Assembly: GCA_910574455.1 (NCBI GenBank)
Contig: CAJSYZ010000006.1
Span: 248,001 to 312,000 of the forward strand
Reading direction: 5' to 3'
Source: Trichaptum fuscoviolaceum
Lineage: Eukaryota > Basidiomycota > Agaricomycetes > Hymenochaetales > Trichaptaceae
Length of the DNA stretch: 64,000 bases
Positions within the stretch are counted from its first letter, which is position 1, and every line of letters begins with the position of its first letter. Below are positions 24,111 through 35,514 of this stretch, one piece after another. A model generated the notes under the pieces. The model did not search any database. It saw nothing but the letters and a program-made list of their open reading frames with translations, and was not told the DNA's origin. Position numbers and translations under genes: made by a program.

Positions 24111-26235
24111 ATGAAGGGATGCTCTTTGCTGTCCATCCTGTTAGCCCCCGCTGTAGCTAAGAGCGATCTCTCTCAACCATGCTTCAATGGAGTTTGTTCC
24201 TTTGATGTTGATCAGTCACCAACAACCATGGGTGGCACAGTTGTCCTCGTACGTTGTTAAGCAGTGCATTCAGATCCATAGTACATTTCTGATCACCCGG
24301 TAGTCCGGCTCGGTCAACGCCATTTCAGATATCACCCCCATTGCGGGCTGGGAGGTCTTGAACTGCTCATCTTCTGCAGCCCCACAGACCATCCGGCTCG
24401 TGTGCACCGGAGATTCAACGAGCTGCAATCACTTGTTCAGCAACGGAGCAGAGAACACCATTGTTCGCCTTCCTTTAAACGTGAGCTCGTATTATGCCCT
24501 TTGTCATGTGTAATCGCTAATTCTGTGTTCGTACTAGTGTGGAATTGGTCCATTTGCGGTGGTCGCGAAGGCTGCTGTATCTTCTGATCAATCCGTGCCC
24601 CATAATTTATCTACACGGTCTATTAAGCGCGCCGCAAATACACCTCAGGTCCAAGATCTCTCTATACACACAAATTTCAGCTCGATTACAAACTCTACGT
24701 GAGGGCCCCAGCAGTTCTGAATGACTCGTATGAGACTGATCAGAGCATTACAGACATGGTGAAGTTGCTTTTGCCGTAGTTGGCACCAACATACCTGGTG
24801 CCCTCCAAAGTATAACTGTGGCGCCTAATATGGACATCAATAAGACTCTTGGCAGTGAGTAAAGGGCATTCTGTGAGCCTTGTTGTATATGCTAAGCTCA
24901 AACAATTGCTAGTTTTCCAAGCCTTGTCATTCGGACCTTTCAATATCGACCAAGAAGCCGCTCTTGATCCAGTCAGCTTTCAGAACACCCTTACAATTGT
25001 TAATGAAGTATTAGACTGCGATTCTCCCGAAGGATTTCTTGAGGTATCCGCCTCTGTGGACTGTTCCATCGAAGCCAGCTTAGGCCTTATCGCAAGTGGG
25101 ACAATCATCCCACCTGTGCTCAACCAGTTCGCTCTTTCCACAAGTATGAGCGGGACTTTGAGGCATATTATCCTATGACTAATCTTTTTAAAGCCTTAGA
25201 AGCCAGCTTTCAAGGTGATGTTACCGCTGACGCATCTGCCCTCGTAAGCGTGTACCGCTCTACGTCCAAGCTTCCTCTGACCAAAAGCTCAGGGTTCCTT
25301 TGATAGTGGGCAGGTGACATTAACCTCAATTCCGATTCCTGGCTTTGAGATTGCGGGGTGCGCTTGTGTGATATGGGTAATTCTGCCACGCGCGTACTAA
25401 GTACATCTCATTTTCTATTGCAGGATCATTGATATAACGCCGAGTCTGGATATGGATGCAAGGGTCGTTGCAACGCTGGACATCGCCGCTGATATAGGCT
25501 ATTCCCTCCCGCTAAATTTACAGCGCATCGAACTCGTTCTCCCGCCTTCGCAAGGTAACTCTGAGGCATCTATTTCTGCAGGGCCTCTAGGTAGGTGACA
25601 TCCCCTAGGTCGATCCTGAGTCCATATCTCATACTTTCTTCATCAGAATTTGAGATCATATCATTCCCGGATACGCCTGCCGATACATCTCTGAAGTTCG
25701 ACCTGATACCAACTGTACGATTTCCCTCTCAATGCATTGATTGTGACGTCAGCAGACCCCTTTCATTCCAGTTGAACGTTGACGTACTCGTGCTCGGTCT
25801 CAGTACCACACCTACGAATTTATTCCTCAACTTCGACACTGGCGTTACTATGGATCTCGACCTTGAGGGTTCCGGGTTCGATGGCTGCGTTAACGTTGGA
25901 GTTGAAGTTGGATCTAATTTTGGAGTCAGCGGACCGTTTGCAACTCTCCTTGGCTTCGGTTCAGGCGGAACTGGGACCCTCTTTCAAGCTTCAAATCCCA
26001 ATTTATTTCAAGTAAGCCGCGCATCATTCACCAGCGTCCGAGGAACAAAACTCAATTTTTCTCTCGTTTTCTTCAGCAATGCTTACCGGCGACGACCTCT
26101 CGCTCAAAGAGGTCCAATGATTCAATGGAGTTGATGGCCTCCGATAAGTCTCTAATCAAACGAGACCTGACATGCCTGCCGCCCGATCGTTCATTGCCTG
26201 AGCTTTTGGCTTCCGCAACCGTTCTTATTTTTTAG
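24111..26235 (+). CDS. Secreted beta-rich protein, DUF7223-like, copy 2
   Basis: Paralogue of the 17149-19306 gene with the same exon plan. It opens MKGCSLLSILLAPAVAK (signal peptide), then SDLSQPCFNGVCSFDVDQ, SDITPIAGWEVLNCSSSAAP, LVCTGDSTSCNHLFSNG and GIGPFAVVAKAAVSSDQS. The beta-rich core includes ASLGLIASGTIIPPVLNQFA and NLFLNFDTGVTMDLDLEGSG. It ends with QQCLPATTSRSKRS and LIKRDLTCLPPD, so the C-terminal Cys and dibasic tail are kept. All exons stay open, so it is probably functional. It is followed, convergently, by a broken copy of the questin oxidase, showing that the pair was duplicated together. Role unknown. Confidence 0.82.
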
Positions 26236-26463
26236 TACCGGTGAGTTACTGGTGTTTTTTCATCTCGTGAGTCTTCTTTACTATGAAAAACGGACAATCA
26301 TTCTCGCTGACCGACAACTAGGCCCAAAAATGAAGCCATTTCATTCTCATACATAATAATGAACAGCACATTGCTTTTCATTTACAAAGGTAAAGAGGCT
26401 CGGTATCGTATTATGATGTTGCGGAAGAGGGCTCTATCTCTTTAAAATTTATCTATCGTTGAC

Positions 26464-27245
26464 TCATTTCTTCCCGATTATGGATCGTGTATCCGGCCAG
26501 AGTCCGTCGAAGTCCCACTCTCCCTTCTGTCCGCCCTCCCTCAGCCACCAAAGTCTTTCCATTGTCAAGCCCGCAACACGCGCAAACAGAGTCCCATCGA
26601 GCATATCGACCCCGAGCAAGTCGACTCCCTCTTTCTTCCACGTCCCCACCTCCGTGGTGCCATACAAAACCGAGTATTGTGCAAGCGTCCGCTGGAGCTT
26701 GCATAGGTGTTCGTCGGGGTGCAAGATCGTGCTCTGTAGGATCGGAAGCCAGGAGTCTGGATAAATGCTCGTCCCGGCCGCGAGCGAGTCCACGGAGGGT
26801 GTCGTTTTTTGGCCAGGCGGGAGGAGGTTTGGCGAGGAGCGCTCGTAGAATGTGTTGATTGTAATGGGAGGTCGTCTCCGTGAGACCCAGACGGCGAGGG
26901 CGGATACGAAGTAAGTGCGCAAAAGTAGGGTAATGGATGATGGTAATAGTATGTGAACGTACGAAGTCAGTAATAATGAGGAAGTCACAACGTGCATCCT
27001 GGCGGAAAAGTCAGTTGACTGTATACGGAACGTGAGCAAGAATGCGATAACATACAAGAAGAAAACACTTTTGAAATCTCCTGGTACCCTGAGACGCCGA
27101 AGAGCAAGGTCGCTACCCAAGCGAGCTCCTCGAGCTTCTTCTTAACATCGTCTTCATCTTCTCCGTTCATTGACCACATCTCCGCGTACGCCAGAATCTT
27201 GTTACCCCTCTTATTAAGTAGCACTGTGGGAAGAGGAAACCCGCG
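26464..27245 (-). pseudogene. Questin-oxidase-like gene, 5'-truncated and frameshifted duplicate
   Basis: Homology to the complete gene begins abruptly near 27245 (GFPLPTVLLNKRGNKILAYA against GFPLLAVLANKGDKILKYA) and runs to the normal C terminus (GEWDFDGLWPD). Everything encoding the first half is missing. A MITE-like repeat begins within about ten bases of the break. In addition, the exon ending after GYQE has lost 7 nt relative to the intact copy (31 nt against 38 nt from TACCAGG to the donor), which shifts the frame before the last exon. Both defects make this a pseudogene, although the last exon is still open and well conserved. That conservation implies the duplication is moderately recent. 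Confidence 0.88.
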
Positions 27246-27249
27246 GAAA

Positions 27250-27392
27250 TAAACATTCGGTGGACCCTGAGGGTCCCTGACGATGTCGGGCCTCGGCTAA
27301 AATGTTGTAAGTCAAACCTTCAAGTTTACCTGAACCCTGAGGCTTCGGCATCTTCCGAACCGTGGGAGGGTCTGGGTAATAGGAGACTGCTT
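27250..27392. repeat. Second copy of the fold-back repeat family
   Basis: Reads CTTCCGAACCGTGGGAGG and on to GGTAATAGGAGACT. This is the reverse complement of the left arm at 11408-11440, and it includes the outer extension missing from the right end of the first copy. The interior shares CTCGGCTAAAAT with that copy. It sits exactly at the 5' break of the questin-oxidase pseudogene. Confidence 0.68.
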
Positions 27393-27926
27393 TTGACCAA
27401 CCCCGGCGGCCCAGGGTATCACTTCCCTTCTGCCCGAGATTGGAGTCGATGGTCTTCTTTGGTCCGTCCTGCTTTTGTAGTTGCGAGTACGACGGTGCTC
27501 TTCATAACCTGGTCGATATGATCGCAACACGATGGGATAAGGATGGTTCGACATTGCGGTCCTTCAAGGCTCATAACCGTGACATCGCAGGGTTTGACGA
27601 GCAACCGACTATAAAACACATAAGAAATTCACCTCGGTACTGCTCCCCGGAAAGGGTTGTAGACATATAAACTTGTACATTGATAGATAAGAGTAATCCC
27701 CATGCCTGAGGCCTCTCCTCTTCGCAAGAGTCAACTCAGCTGCCATAACGAAGAAATAACCTTCCCCACTACCGGGATCCCGGCTGCTCAAATATTAGTA
27801 TCGCGCACACCTCGTCTTCTCCATCCTCGCATGTGCGGGCCTGAAAGTCAACAAAGGAGAGCGGAGAACACGGTATCAATTTCTTAACTCGTATATACAC
27901 ATTGCTGCAAGTGAAAACCTGCCCTC
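27393..27926. other. Intergenic, no gene recognised
   Basis: Short frames only, between the repeat and the 3' end of the third secreted-protein gene. Confidence 0.35.
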
Positions 27927-30036
27927 TTATATAGGAATTGCAGTACCGGATGCTATCGGCTGACCGGTATTTGATAAATCAAATGGAGGACAAGTAAAGT
28001 CTCTCCTTGCCAGGTTTCTGGAGCTAGTGCGCGTACCTGTGGTACGTCTGCTTACTAAGTCCTGCTTGATAGACCTTTTGCTGTGGATGTCAGGAATGAA
28101 TGTAGATCCACCGAGACAACCCTAAATTCGGTTAAGTATATGTAAAAGGCGATGAAGAGAGTAAATATATGCCGACCTCTATTGCGCGGAAGTTATCACT
28201 GAATGTTATGTCAAGGGCGGTTGAAAGAGCACCACCAAGAGTGCTGTCGCTTGACCCTTCGGAGACTAACGTGGCAAATATTCCAAAGCATCCGTCAAAC
28301 CCTTCTGGATCACCCGTCGCGTTGAAGAACAATTCGGTGATCACGAAGTTTAAAAGGGACAACACAATGTTTGCCGTTGCTATATCGATGACGTCTACTT
28401 CCAAGTTAAGCTAAGTCGATTTCTCAACGCACATGAAAAGCTGAATATCACAACGATGCTTACAGTAGGAACTAGGCCCGCTTCGTATATAGTTTCAGCG
28501 TTTTGATTGGGCGGAGCGGTGAGAAATGCACCTAAAAATTATTTTGGAGACGGTCCGTTAAAACTTGTCTATTGAAGTACACACTCGCGGGTCCTTTTGT
28601 CACAGTTCCAGACGAATTACCCGCCGAGGACGGATAGATTATTAGGCCATCTTGAAGAGCAACTGGGTACGAAAGTTGCAATGTACTCGGCACATCCAAC
28701 TGGACGAAATCAGCGATTGCGTCGACTGTAAAGGTAGACTGGATTTCAATGATCCTAATACGAGAAGTGAATGCAAATTTCACGAAAGCTCCATAAATAT
28801 CCTACCCATCGATGACAAATTCTGGAACAGAGAATGTCTCCAAAACATCACGAAATATTACGTCGTCTCCCTGCTCGTTTCGCTCAGTATGACTTGCCAA
28901 AAAAATGAAGGGATGTACTGACCAAGGCATTCACTTGTTGCACGAATGTCAGGTTTGCCGACATCGACGTACCTAAAACAATCATTTCATGTGAATAAAC
29001 TCCTATGGAAAAGTGAATTTTGTGCTTAACTCTCTAATATAATAAAATCCATCATAGCAGGCGGAGAGAACGTTCCGCTCGCAATAATGATGAGAGACAT
29101 CAGGTGTTCAAGATCGTACTCAATCACGGAAAGAACGCTGGCATCGACGGCACTGCAAGAGAAATCATCGCTGACGATGGTCTTAGTAGCACTTGTTGAG
29201 ATTGTCGGAATAATATCTTCTTGGGAAATTGAAAATGGGCCGGTAGCTTCTTTGAATGCTGGATAATAGGTGAGACTCGTGATAGCATAGTATGGCTTGG
29301 CGAGATACAAACCGCTTATGATACTTCTAGTATCAAAATTTGGTGTAGTAGGTACGTTTTGGAGGAATCCGGGAAGAGTTGTCCCCACGACATTAAATGT
29401 AACACTCCCGTGCCTATGACGAAGTTTTACTCCTGTCCAATACTACACAGACCGAGAGCTTACTGTGATGATGTGATTTTACTAAAATTTGTGTGTATAC
29501 TGACGTCTTGGACAGGAAGTCCAGCGCGTTCTACAATGCGTGCAGATATGCCGGAGGGAATTGACTGATCTGCCGATAACGCAACCTTCTCTACAACAGC
29601 AAAGGGTCCTTTACCACACTGTTATACTATCAGTTCAGCCCTCTGTTCTGGTCAAACAACTCACGCTGGAAGGGAGCCTAACTATAGTATTCTCCGCGCC
29701 ATTGTTGAGGAGGTGATTGCAGTTGACCTCGTCACCTGTGCATACGAGCCGAATGGTCTGCACAGAAGTTGACGAGGAGCAAGTTAACACTTCCCATCCT
29801 GCAGCAGGGGTGATATCTGATATGGCACTTGACGATCCTGACTATTTTAGGAGGAGATGAGCCGAGGAGGTGAACAACACTGATCGCACGGTACTTACGA
29901 GTACTATTGTACCTCCCATTGCGGATGCCGTTGGCTCGAACGTGTGTGAGCAAATGCCATTAAAACACGGCTGTGAGGCGTCCTTAGCGGACGTTAAGAC
30001 AGGTAGCAGAGGGACTAGTAAGAGTGTACGCTTCAT
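27927..30036 (-). CDS. Secreted beta-rich protein, DUF7223-like, copy 3
   Basis: Minus-strand paralogue. It opens MKRTLLLVPLLPVLTSAKDA (signal peptide), then SQPCFNGICSHTF, SDITPAAGWEVLTCSSST, LVCTGDEVNCNHLLNNGAEN and GKGPFAVVEKVALSADQS. The core is more divergent than in copies 1 and 2. The last exons were placed by homology: LFFNATGDPEGFDGCFG, then FRAIE, an intron from 28173 down to about 28119, then GCLGGSTFIPDIHSKRSIKQ and a tail with LARRDFTCPP, stopping at 27927-27929. The conserved Cys and KR tail support that final splice, although its donor (GTCGGC) is weak. No lesion was found. The opposite orientation shows that the family here is not a simple tandem array. Confidence 0.75.
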
Positions 30037-30084
30037 CTCGGCGAGGCCAGAGGATTGGATATTCTAGAGCAAATAAATCCACTC

Positions 30085-30092
30085 TTATATAA
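30085..30092 (-). promoter_or_regulatory. TATA box of DUF7223-like gene 3
   Basis: TTATATAA about 50 nt before the ATG at 30036 on the minus strand. The rest of 30037-30723 shows no gene. Confidence 0.45.
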
Positions 30093-30723
30093 GACGCCAG
30101 CATAACGAATCATTCCTGACCGACTGCGATACGTGCGGGAGCTGAGCTTTCCAAGAAGGAGATTTCCAAGCGTCGGTGAGAGATCTACTGTAGGAGGTAA
30201 GTTGATAAAAGAAGGGATTGAGCACAGTTGTTCAGCTCTCCGGCTTCAAGAAGTAGACTTCATTTGCAATTGGAAGCCATGGACTACTTTGCTATCTCCA
30301 GGGTAATGGACTAGACCACGGAGAGTGAGAATAAGTACCAGGCGGGTAGAGAAGAACGAACGTATTATTATATCTCTTAGACTTCTCCGTCAGAAAACGG
30401 TAGTCCGAGCACTGCGGAGTTCAGGTACTGATGACCTTCCTTGATTCCAGACGCTGACAGTGTCGACTTGCGTTCACATGCATTCGATCGACTTCTCATA
30501 GATCACCATTCTCAAAAGCAGAGCGCTATTTGCGTGGTGAATAATACCTTATGCCCAATATGGGCCGGCTTAGAGTCAGCAAACAGGACAGTCGTGGTTT
30601 CATTTAAGTCTGGCCCGAAACTCAGCCATTTGAACCTAGAGAATAACCTAATTTTATTATAATGAGCCAGGTATATAGATTCGTAAGGCAAGGGCGAGGA
30701 ATAGATAAGTATACTCACTATTA

Positions 30724-33255
30724 TTACATCAGAAATTGTTTCCAATAGCTGAAACCGTCAATTCCGCGCGTCCGCTCTTCGTGTGCTTTGGTATCCCACC
30801 AGTACACGGGACCCGTTGCGTCCACTCCACCAAACAACTGTGCCTGGTACAGGTATTTCCGAGGGTAATCGTCTGGGTCAAATCGTAGAACAAACACCTT
30901 GAAGTGCTGCGTGGTCTTTAATTTCCCGTTCACCCAGTAAACCGCATATTCAGTCCCTTCGGGAACGACGCAATACCTCCACACAGACGATGACGACGTC
31001 AAGATTGCAAGACCCAGATAAAGCTCTCGGCCAGAGCTATCGATCCCAGCGTATATGGGATTGTGTCCGGAGGCCGAGAACGAGTGTCCGGGAGGAACGT
31101 CCAGTAGAAGGACAGTCTCACACATGATGTCAAGCCGTTCTTCTTGCGAGAGAATGTAGTCAACTGTAGATTTCGTGTGCCTAGTCTCGACTTCCAAAGA
31201 GACGGAAGTTGGCCACCAGGTTGCTGGTTTCTTGCGAATAGCGACCGCGACCTGACCATCATCGGTGCCTAAGGCCTGGTTATCAGGAACGTACCACTGC
31301 AAAATGCAAATGTTTGAGTGTCGTATCATGTATGAACTTTCAGAAGGCGTACCTCGAAGAACTCATGCCCTTTAACCGCATCGAACCGCCGCATCAAATT
31401 TAGCCTTTTTCGTTTATAAAGCTTTTTTGTCGGCAATGCGGAATGTGGTCTTTGATCAAGCTCGCGCATCAAGTCGATAGTCTCGGCGAAGACTTCTTTC
31501 TCAAAGTCAGTATCAGAGCAAATGCAATCACGAACAATTCTCCAAACGTATCTGTCCAAAGTGCGCAGAATTTCAAGGTTCCGCGCCATCGTATAACGAG
31601 CGTCCGGGTTTGTGAAATGGCTAAAAGAAAGGATGAGGATTACAATCAATATCTTGTATATTTATACGGACTTACGAATGCTTATAACAGCTCATCATAT
31701 CAGAGAGCATTTCATAGATGAAGCGGTGATTAACTACTGGGTTCACAGCAATCAGCCGACAAGCAGGGTCGATGTCATTGTAGCATGCATAGATAATTTT
31801 TGCGAGATGGGCGTCGAGATCATCGCTTTCATGTAGTGCATAGCGGCACACAATGCGCGCTGGGCTGGTTGAGTTACTAATCACTTGGATGAGGTCATTT
31901 CCCAAGGAAAGAATTACGGCGTGTCTATGCACGAGCCTTTCCCATTTAAACAAGTGACTGAATCCAAAGTCGGATTTCTCTGGGTATCTCATCTCGTTTG
32001 TGAGATGATCTAACGCACTTTCAAATTTGTCCGGTGCTCTGAGGAATCAGTGAGCAGCGAAGAGATAAACGAAAGAAACATAATACACACAGCAAACAGA
32101 GTTTGATAGCCGTCATTAGTGACTCGTTCGCGTCGATCTCCTTTGCGTGCCCGTAATCCCAGTTGAAGAGATCTTTGTCAAGCACCATGACCAAAAGATC
32201 GCTTACAGTTGGCCACTCCAACTCATACCCGTAGCAGACAGCCATCTGAACTGCCTCGCTAAAATCTCGCTGATACTTTTCACTAGAAAGTATCATTTCC
32301 TCAAGAATATCTCTTTGTTTGATCAGATATCGAAACGCGATGAATGCGACATTAGGTTCACTGCAGTAGATCTAATTAGGTTTGCGCGCCATCATTCGTC
32401 TAAGTACTGACCGTATGAATGCAACCATTTCATGATATGGAGTATTGTGCTTATCAGTCCATTCATTAGATACCCATCCATCGTTAAGTAGCTTTTGACC
32501 AACGGTGTGCACTCGAGTGTCTGCGAGCGAAATTAATGCCTTCCGCGAGTCCGCAAGGAGTGGATCGTGGTTAGCTTCGCAATAAGTTGATGTGCAAGGC
32601 TCAAAGACGGTGAGGTATTCGATTGCACCCATCTGAACTAAGATCGAGCGAACGGTTTGGTCCGCAAGAGTGAGGTTTATGATGCATTGGATTGCCTGAA
32701 TCTGTGTCTCAGGGACATCAGATCTGATACAGCATTTGATAAGCTATTGGCTGATCATCACGGAAATACTAAAGCTCTTACTCACTTAGTATATCTGAGG
32801 ATCTTACGGAAGTCCCGGACAAGTTTCCTCTTAGATACGAGTGTCGCTACGGCCATTTCTTGATGGGACAGTTTTCCTAGATGATTCTCTATCCTTTCAA
32901 GCGCAGCGTCCGGTCCAAGTCCAATCTTCCGAGCGGCATGGTTTAGACGCTCCTCTAGGATGCGACCTAGTGCATCGTAGATGAGTCCAAGCGTACGACC
33001 AGGTCCCGGGAGGTTAGGTGCCGTCTCATTTCTTTCACTCGATGATTCTTCGTACGCAAGTCTTGGTGAAGGTGCTATCCCAAGTGCCTGTCCCAGCCTG
33101 TTGATGTGCTTCTCGACGAAGGCACCTCCCCTGTCATACACATTTCCGAGCGTTCTTCCGGGACCAGGAAGATTTGGAGCGGTGGCGGACGTTGAGACAG
33201 AGGCTAGCGAGCACTCAGAGAGAAGGGAATCTAAAGACGGTTGTCGCTGAAGCAT
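30724..33255 (-). CDS. Mosaic protein: LPGPGRTLG repeats, ARM-like helices, DM9-like C terminus
   Basis: At least six exons from 33255. The N-terminal exon holds two copies of a roughly 45-residue repeat: TAPNLPGPGRTLGNVYDRGG and TAPNLPGPGRTLGLIYDALG, each followed by an amphipathic helix ending near a GxxP. The next exons are all-helical; AIQCIINLTLADQTVRSILV then QMGAIEYLTVF resembles an armadillo repeat. Helices continue through WPTVSDLLVMVLDKDLFNWD and RLIAVNPVVNHRFIYEMLSD. The last exon has a different fold: IYAGIDSSGRELYLGLAIL, then YCVVPEGTEYAVYWVNGKLK and a FKVFVLRF strand, resembling DM9/DUF3421 units, which in animals bind mannose. The assignment is by motif only. No signal peptide. 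The whole architecture is one I do not recognise. Exon borders are approximate. Confidence 0.65.
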
Positions 33256-34004
33256 TGGAGTATGATAGAGTGGACGAAGGGGGTATGTACTCTTACCTGA
33301 AGAAACGTGTTTCTAAGGCAGTTCCAGCTGCACAGCTTTCCGGTGTCCTATCAACCATTATCAGTGCATCTAAAGCTACTTGATTGAGCAACCGCGAGGA
33401 TCTGTATTATTATGTTCTAAGACCTACTCACAGCTTGAGTATTGGTCAATGATCAATCACTGGGCCGTCAAGAAGTCTTCAACGTGTCCGCGTTCACAAA
33501 TGCAAAACGTCGGTTCAGGCCTGATATTGAAACATTGATCATAATTCAAACTTGTCGATACGATAAGTTAGATTCGTACATCTCAGGCCTAACTGATCGA
33601 CAGAGTGGCGTGGTGGCTTGATTGTGTAGTGACACGGAAGGAAAACTATTAACTCGAGTCAATGTTGAAAATGTTTATACGCGATTGTTTACACTTGTTT
33701 ACTATGCATTTCTTTTGCGGAACCTGAACTTCTTAGACTTTCGTCACCCTTGCACTAATCCATCCGATTGTGCATAAAGACACACCACCGGGGATGTTTA
33801 ACGTTAGATACGGATGCTATTAAAATGCCTTCGTATCTCTTGAAAGCAAACGACACACTTCTATACATACTTCATCAGATGAAACACCATACTTGACTCC
33901 AAATCGCTACAATTTATTGCTTTCTTCACATCGAGTAAGTAAGTACATTTGTTATCACATCACTGTCTTCGCAGTCATAATGAGCCGGGCCGGACCACTT
34001 GGAT
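33256..34004. other. Intergenic, no gene recognised
   Basis: AT-rich spacer between the mosaic gene's start and the superoxide dismutase stop. Nothing coding seen. Confidence 0.4.
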
Positions 34005-35047
34005 TCAAAGCTTGGCTGCGTCCGCACCGGAGGTAACGGCTGCCTCGTACCTCGCGGCGGCTTCGTCGAAGTTGATGACATTCCAGATAGCAGTGAGGTA
34101 CTGTTCAAGAAAAAGAACTGATTGAAATTTGATAAAAATAAAGAAAGAGAACGACACGCACGTCAGCCTTGACGTTCTTGTACTGGAGGTAGAACGCGTG
34201 CTCCCAGATATCAACACCAATGATAGGCAGCGTATTGAGGAGAGGGTCCTGGTTCGGGGTTGTTGAAATCTCGAGCTTCTTCGTCACCGGGTTTACGCCC
34301 TGTACACCCAACGAGGAGAGCAAGAGCAAAGTGTATTGAAGCGTACAAGGCCGAGTCGTGCCGGGTAAACGATACGCGGCGAATGTCATCATGACGACAA
34401 ATCACGTGATAGCATAGATGATAACAAATCAAGCAGAGGGAATCAGATTCGATCAGGTTCGAGAAAGATGAAAGGCTTTGGGGATGTAGGGAATGAATGG
34501 GACACGTACGAGCCAGCCCCAGCCTGAGCCCTGGATGCCCAAAGTCGCGGTGTTGAACTTCTTCTTGAGCTCGTCGAGCGAGCCGAACTCCTCCTTGACC
34601 GCCTTTGCGAACGCGGTGCCCTCAGGGAGCACGCCGCCCTTGCCGCCTTTCTCTGGTGAGGGCGCCAGGTTCTTCCAGAAGAGCGAGTGGTTGATGTGTC
34701 CTTTGTTGAGCTGAGCCGGGGAAACAGATAAGACTGAGAGGCAAACGTACCACCGCCGTTGAACTTGAGCGCACTCTGGAGGGCAATGCGCTCCTTTGGC
34801 GACGACGCCTTCGCGTACTGGGCCTCAGCAGCGTTGAGGGCAGTTACATACGTCTGGTGGTGCTTGGTGTGGTGCAGCGTCATGATTTCCTTGCTGATGT
34901 ACGGCTCGAGCGCATCGTACGCGTATGGCAGCGGCGGGAGAGTGTGCTATCAACATATATGCGTACACAACCAGAGAGCACCCAACAGGCATCATATATT
35001 AATCAATTGGGGTGTACTTTTAGAGAAATTTGAACACTTACAGCCAT
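34005..35047 (-). CDS. Manganese-type superoxide dismutase
   Basis: Five exons. Exon 1 is only MA (ATG at 35047); a roughly 95-nt intron leads to [20 protein letters not shown], then [20 protein letters not shown]. Next come [41 protein letters not shown], and the end [20 protein letters not shown]. The four metal ligands are visible: His of the HHTKHH helix, His of NHSLFW, Asp and His of DxWEH. The Gln in GIQGSGWGW points to Mn rather than Fe. The enzyme dismutates superoxide to H2O2 and O2. The protein starts almost directly with the mature domain and has no mitochondrial presequence, suggesting a cytosolic or peroxisomal form. CTTTATA at 35134-35140 (reverse: TATAAAG) is a likely TATA box. 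Confidence 0.93.
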
Positions 35048-35514
35048 TTTGGAAGGAAGGGGTGTAGTATAGGTCGATGTTCGAAGATGAAGTCAGGAAG
35101 CAAGGTGGGTTGAGCAGACGACGCATTCGGCCGCTTTATATCACTGAGGGAATTGCCGAACATCCCGGGTTACCTCAGGCCCTGCTTTGCTCATTATGCA
35201 TACTAATGTCGCACTCCATAGTGCTTTAACTCATCCCAGAGTTACAATAAATATTCATCGAAATAGCTCATGTTGCGAAGTAGAGTCCGCACAAGTCAGC
35301 AATTGTTAGTATAAATGGCATCTATTATCGAAGCTGGCACCGCGATGATTCCAATGTTCAGGTTTGTAATCTATTGATTCACACATACTTTACTCTACAA
35401 TTTCTTACATCTTGATAGTCATCTCAATATCGTCTACTGCTGACCTTCCTTGATGACAAGGCACGTAAGCGGTCCACAAAAAACACTAAGGACAGCAGAA
35501 TGCATACCCAGAGT
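35048..35514. other. Intergenic, SOD promoter side
   Basis: Holds the TATA-like site for the SOD gene. No gene recognised. Confidence 0.4.

Noticed and set aside
34005..35047. Recent bacterial transfer of the superoxide dismutase
   Set aside because: The gene has four ordinary fungal introns and typical surroundings. Mn-type SODs are native to fungi.
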